DNA from: Euryarchaeota archaeon TMED117
GTDB lineage: Archaea > Thermoplasmatota > Poseidoniia > Poseidoniales > Poseidoniaceae
Direction: 5' to 3'
Length of the DNA: 8,118 bases
Assembly: GCA_002171315.2 (NCBI GenBank)
Contig: NHFS02000008.1
Coordinates: forward strand, 33,252 to 41,369
In this document: piece after piece, positions 6,422 to 8,118 of the stretch
Layout: every line of letters starts with the position of its first letter
Numbering within the stretch: position 1 is the first letter of the stretch
The notes under the pieces: model-generated
What the model was told of the DNA's origin: nothing
The model's database searches: none
The model's input: only the letters and a program-made list of their open reading frames with translations
Translations under genes and position numbers: made by a program

Positions 6422-6694
6422 TCAATACATGTCATCATTCTTATTTTCCTTCTTCCAAGTTCTATAACAGGATTTGCAAACGCGTACTCGTCCCTTGGTG
6501 GCGGTGAAGCTTCCACTTCCCCACATTTCTGTAGCATCATCAAACGATAATGAACGCCCGCCTAACTTTTTATCAGCCCATTTATCACAAGATTTGACAG
6601 CGCACGGGGTTTCACCGACATTCTTCTTTGCTTTCGCTTTGTCATCTTTACCAGAGTCGGCCTTGGTCTTGCGTGCACGTGCTTTGAAGCCCAT
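6422..6694 (-). CDS. Small basic Cys4 (zinc-ribbon-like) protein, unknown function
   Basis: A 90-residue protein I cannot assign to a named family. The first 25 residues form a disordered, Lys/Arg/Ala-rich tail (MGFKARARKTKADSGKDD and onward) of the kind seen on RNA- or DNA-binding proteins. Four cysteines can make one zinc site: C31-x4-C36 and C73-x2-C76 (VCKSCYRTWKKE, 72-83), separated by 36 residues with a GGRSLSFDDATEMWGSGSF core (45-63). The CKSCYRTWKK end resembles the second knuckle of zinc-ribbon or treble-clef domains. The gene lies 39 nt downstream of TFB on the same strand, so co-transcription is plausible. A weak CCTAAAG box (reverse complement of 6724-6730) about 33 nt before the ATG could be its own promoter. 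A ribosome-, RNA- or transcription-associated role is inferred from charge, zinc site and neighbour only. Confidence 0.75.
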   Translation of the reverse strand: MGFKARARKTKADSGKDDKAKAKKNVGETPCAVKSCDKWADKKLGGRSLSFDDATEMWGSGSFTATKGRVRVCKSCYRTWKKENKNDDMY

Positions 6695-6733
6695 GCTTGA
6701 CCCTATGATTGCCTATTCATCAACTTTAGGTTC

Positions 6734-7708
6734 TTATTGTTGGGAACCTTTGCTTAGTTGAGCCAGCAATCCCTCTATCAGGCGTAGCAAACCTCGAAGG
6801 GTAACTTCGGATACATTTGCAATTGAACAGATGTCTGATTGTGTTCTTGGAGATCCGGATTCATTTGCTGCTTTGTAAATCAATGCAGCAGCAACGCCCA
6901 TTGGTTTCTTACCTTGCCAGACATCTTCATGTGGCTTAATCAATGACCAAAGATGCAAAACCTGTGTCCTCAATGGAGGGGGGAGTTCTAACTTGGACAT
7001 AAATGGGTCAAAGTACTGGTCTGGTGAACTGATTGAGTGCATGTTGAGCATTCTTGATACTTGTCGAATCAGGCGTGATAGTTCTTTTTCTTCGATACTA
7101 AACTGTTCAGCAACGTCTGGGATTTGGCGTGGCATATTCTCTTCTCGTGCAACAAGGTATGTGCATGCAGCGGATACGCCTGCAATTGATCTCCCTGTTA
7201 CGTAGCCTTTGTCTGAAAGACGTCGATACAATCGAGCCGCTTCTTCTTGGAGAGCCCTTGGCAATTGAGAGCGATCCCGGATGAATTGATTTGCTTTTAC
7301 GAGATTTCTTTCACGGCTCTTTCGAGTTTTCGAACGTTCATCAATGATTCTTCTTCTTCGCCATTCTCTGCGACTTTGGCTCGAGATGCCCAATCGGCTT
7401 GCGGAGCCTGAGTTTAGATCCTTGATGTCAATCGTTGTATTCAACCCCTTGTCGGCAAGTGTGTATGTCATAGGAGCGCCTACTCGAGAACGATCTTCGC
7501 CCTTGTCTCTTTTTGTCCATTCCGCTCCTGGATCAGGTACATTTTCTTCTACGACAAGACCGCAGCTGTTGCATGTGACCTCGCCTCTTGAAATGTCCAG
7601 ACTCCAGTCGACGGCTCCGCATTCTTCACAGGGACTTGTGTGCCCTTCGAGAACTCTTCTTTCTTGATTGGTATTGTTTCGCCTGTTGTTTCCGTAACTT
7701 GCACTCAT
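6734..7708 (-). CDS. tfb: Transcription initiation factor IIB (TFB)
   Basis: General archaeal transcription factor that binds the TBP-TATA complex and recruits RNA polymerase. 324 residues, the usual length (about 300-330). The N-terminal zinc ribbon has C27-x2-C30 and C46-x2-C49, around SPCEECGAVDWSLD and VTCNSCGLVVEEN. The B-reader/linker is RVGAPMTYTLADKGLNTTID (75-94), with the conserved GAP-x-TYT-x-x-DKGL block. A basic segment (112-134) leads into two cyclin repeats, about 135-225 (with LYRRLSDKGYVTGRSIAGVSAACTY) and 235-318 (with KKPMGVAAALIYKAA). All domains look intact. The 18 residues before the ribbon are Asn/Arg-rich and probably disordered. A GAGG motif (7717-7720, minus strand) ends 8 nt before the ATG and supports this start. 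Many archaea carry several TFBs, so whether this is the main or an alternative factor is not known. It heads a same-strand run with the Cys4 and propeller-like genes. Confidence 0.97.
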   Translation of the reverse strand: MSASYGNNRRNNTNQERRVLEGHTSPCEECGAVDWSLDISRGEVTCNSCGLVVEENVPDPGAEWTKRDKGEDRSRVGAPMTYTLADKGLNTTIDIKDLNSGSASRLGISSQSRREWRRRRIIDERSKTRKSRERNLVKANQFIRDRSQLPRALQEEAARLYRRLSDKGYVTGRSIAGVSAACTYLVAREENMPRQIPDVAEQFSIEEKELSRLIRQVSRMLNMHSISSPDQYFDPFMSKLELPPPLRTQVLHLWSLIKPHEDVWQGKKPMGVAAALIYKAANESGSPRTQSDICSIANVSEVTLRGLLRLIEGLLAQLSKGSQQ

Positions 7709-7744
7709 CTTCTCAACCTCGGGTTTACTAATTGTCTAGCGGGA

Positions 7745-7752
7745 TATATAAA
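7745..7752 (-). promoter_or_regulatory. TATA box of the TFB gene
   Basis: The minus strand reads TTTATATA here, close to the archaeal consensus, centred about 40 nt upstream of the TFB ATG. Transcription would start near 7722, leaving a short leader of about 14 nt that contains the GAGG ribosome-binding motif at 7717-7720. This is the clearest promoter in the window. Confidence 0.6.
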
Positions 7753-7761
7753 TGTTTGTAT

Positions 7762-7769
7762 AACATGTT
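7762..7769. promoter_or_regulatory. 8-bp palindrome AACATGTT next to the TFB promoter
   Basis: AACATGTT is a perfect palindrome lying 9 nt upstream of the TFB TATA box, a usual place for an activator site or BRE-adjacent operator. It shares the ACATGT core with the inverted repeat at 7855-7868. A palindrome this short can arise by chance. Confidence 0.25.
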
Positions 7770-7854
7770 TCAGGAAGTATGTCTCGTAACGTCCTTTTTT
7801 TGACAGGAGGACAAACTTTCTTTGCCAGTAGTAGGAAGATTGAACGACAGTATA

Positions 7855-7868
7855 TGAACATGTGTTCA
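7855..7868. promoter_or_regulatory. 14-bp inverted repeat TGAACA-TG-TGTTCA between tfb and purA
   Basis: Two exact 6-bp arms around a 2-nt centre form a compact dyad in the divergent tfb-purA spacer, overlapping a TATATGA stretch (7851-7857). It is a candidate binding site for a dimeric regulator of either gene. The rest of the spacer (7709-7952) holds a T7 run at 7795-7801 and no convincing gene. Confidence 0.3.
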
Positions 7869-7952
7869 AAATACCCATAATGTCCCAAACCACTTGACAA
7901 ATTCAGAGGGCATAGTTCAAGGACGTTCTTGAGTGACATGAGTTTGATTGAC

Positions 7953-8118
7953 ATGCCAACAACCGTAATATTAGGAGCGCAATGGGGCGATGAAGGGAAA
8001 GGGAAACTCGTCGATAGACTTGCGGAACAGGCGTCCTGGGTTGCACGCTTTCAAGGCGGTAACAACGCAGGCCATACCGTGGTCATAGGCGATCGTGTAC
8101 TCAAGTTCCATCTCCTTC
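7953..8118 (+). CDS. purA: Adenylosuccinate synthetase, N-terminal part, 3' truncated by window edge
   Basis: Catalyses IMP + aspartate + GTP to adenylosuccinate, the first committed step to AMP in purine synthesis; cytoplasmic. Only 55 codons are visible. The start MPTTVILGAQWGDEGKGKLV contains the family's GTP-binding and catalytic signature, GAQWGDEGKGK (8-18), with the catalytic aspartate in GDEGKGK. VARFQGGNNAGHTVV (33-47) holds the second conserved block, including the active-site histidine of NAGHT. The frame stays open to the end of the window. The ATG at 7953 matches the usual N-terminus. An in-frame ATG at 7938 would add MSLID, and both ATGs sit in the same TGACATG context. Divergent from tfb; no clear TATA box at the ideal distance for either start. 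Confidence 0.96.
   Translation, partial: MPTTVILGAQWGDEGKGKLVDRLAEQASWVARFQGGNNAGHTVVIGDRVLKFHLL

Noticed and set aside
7795..7801. T7 run on the plus strand, like an archaeal terminator
   Set aside because: No plus-strand gene lies upstream of it in the spacer, so there is nothing evident to terminate; a small RNA cannot be supported from sequence alone.
7854..7880. Possible leader peptide (ATG at 7854, eight codons) upstream of purA
   Set aside because: No ribosome-binding site at proper spacing, no attenuator structure, and it overlaps the dyad at 7855-7868.
7705..7954. Two minus-strand frames of 62 and 72 codons filling the tfb-purA spacer
   Set aside because: They cover the TFB promoter and leader, overlap each other in different frames, and look like translated non-coding sequence.

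Overview
The window looks like a piece of a euryarchaeal chromosome, most likely from Thermoplasmatota and possibly marine group II (Poseidoniales). The archaeal markers are a TFB general transcription factor, ribosomal protein L40e, a UPF0147 protein, an archaeal-type Lon protease end and a preflagellin-peptidase-type (A24) membrane protease. TATA-like boxes lie about 25-40 nt upstream of several starts. Base composition is moderate and looks even throughout. I see no mobile element, CRISPR array, tRNA or rRNA. The order-level placement is inference from gene content and compactness, not from an alignment.

Layout, left to right. At 1-519 (+) is the proteolytic end of an archaeal Lon protease, cut by the window edge. 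At 570-1919 (+) is a 12-TM drug/H+ antiporter-like MFS transporter. At 1965-3395 (+) is an AI-2E/PerM-family permease with an unusual cytoplasmic tail. It meets tail to tail, with no gap, the UPF0147 gene at 3396-3662 (-). A divergent spacer follows, then an A24 prepilin/preflagellin peptidase at 3732-4742 (+). That gene converges on a 49-codon L40e gene at 4745-4894 (-). Another divergent spacer leads to a metallo-beta-lactamase-fold protein that has lost nearly all its metal ligands (4989-5753, +). This also meets its convergent neighbour with no gap.

The right part is a minus-strand cluster read from high to low coordinates: TFB (7708-6734), a small basic Cys4 protein (6694-6422), and a short beta-propeller-like protein with a charged C-terminal helix (6353-5754). 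A divergent spacer of about 240 bp with a clear TATA box and two ACATGT-centred palindromes separates TFB from the start of adenylosuccinate synthetase (purA, 7953 onward, cut by the window edge).

Most genes are housekeeping (proteolysis, transport, protein export/processing, translation, transcription, purine synthesis), and I see no single pathway joining them. The best leads are the metal-site-less MBL-fold protein, the repeat-bearing tail on the AI-2E permease, and the two uncharacterised proteins downstream of TFB. I found no convincing complete novel multi-gene system.
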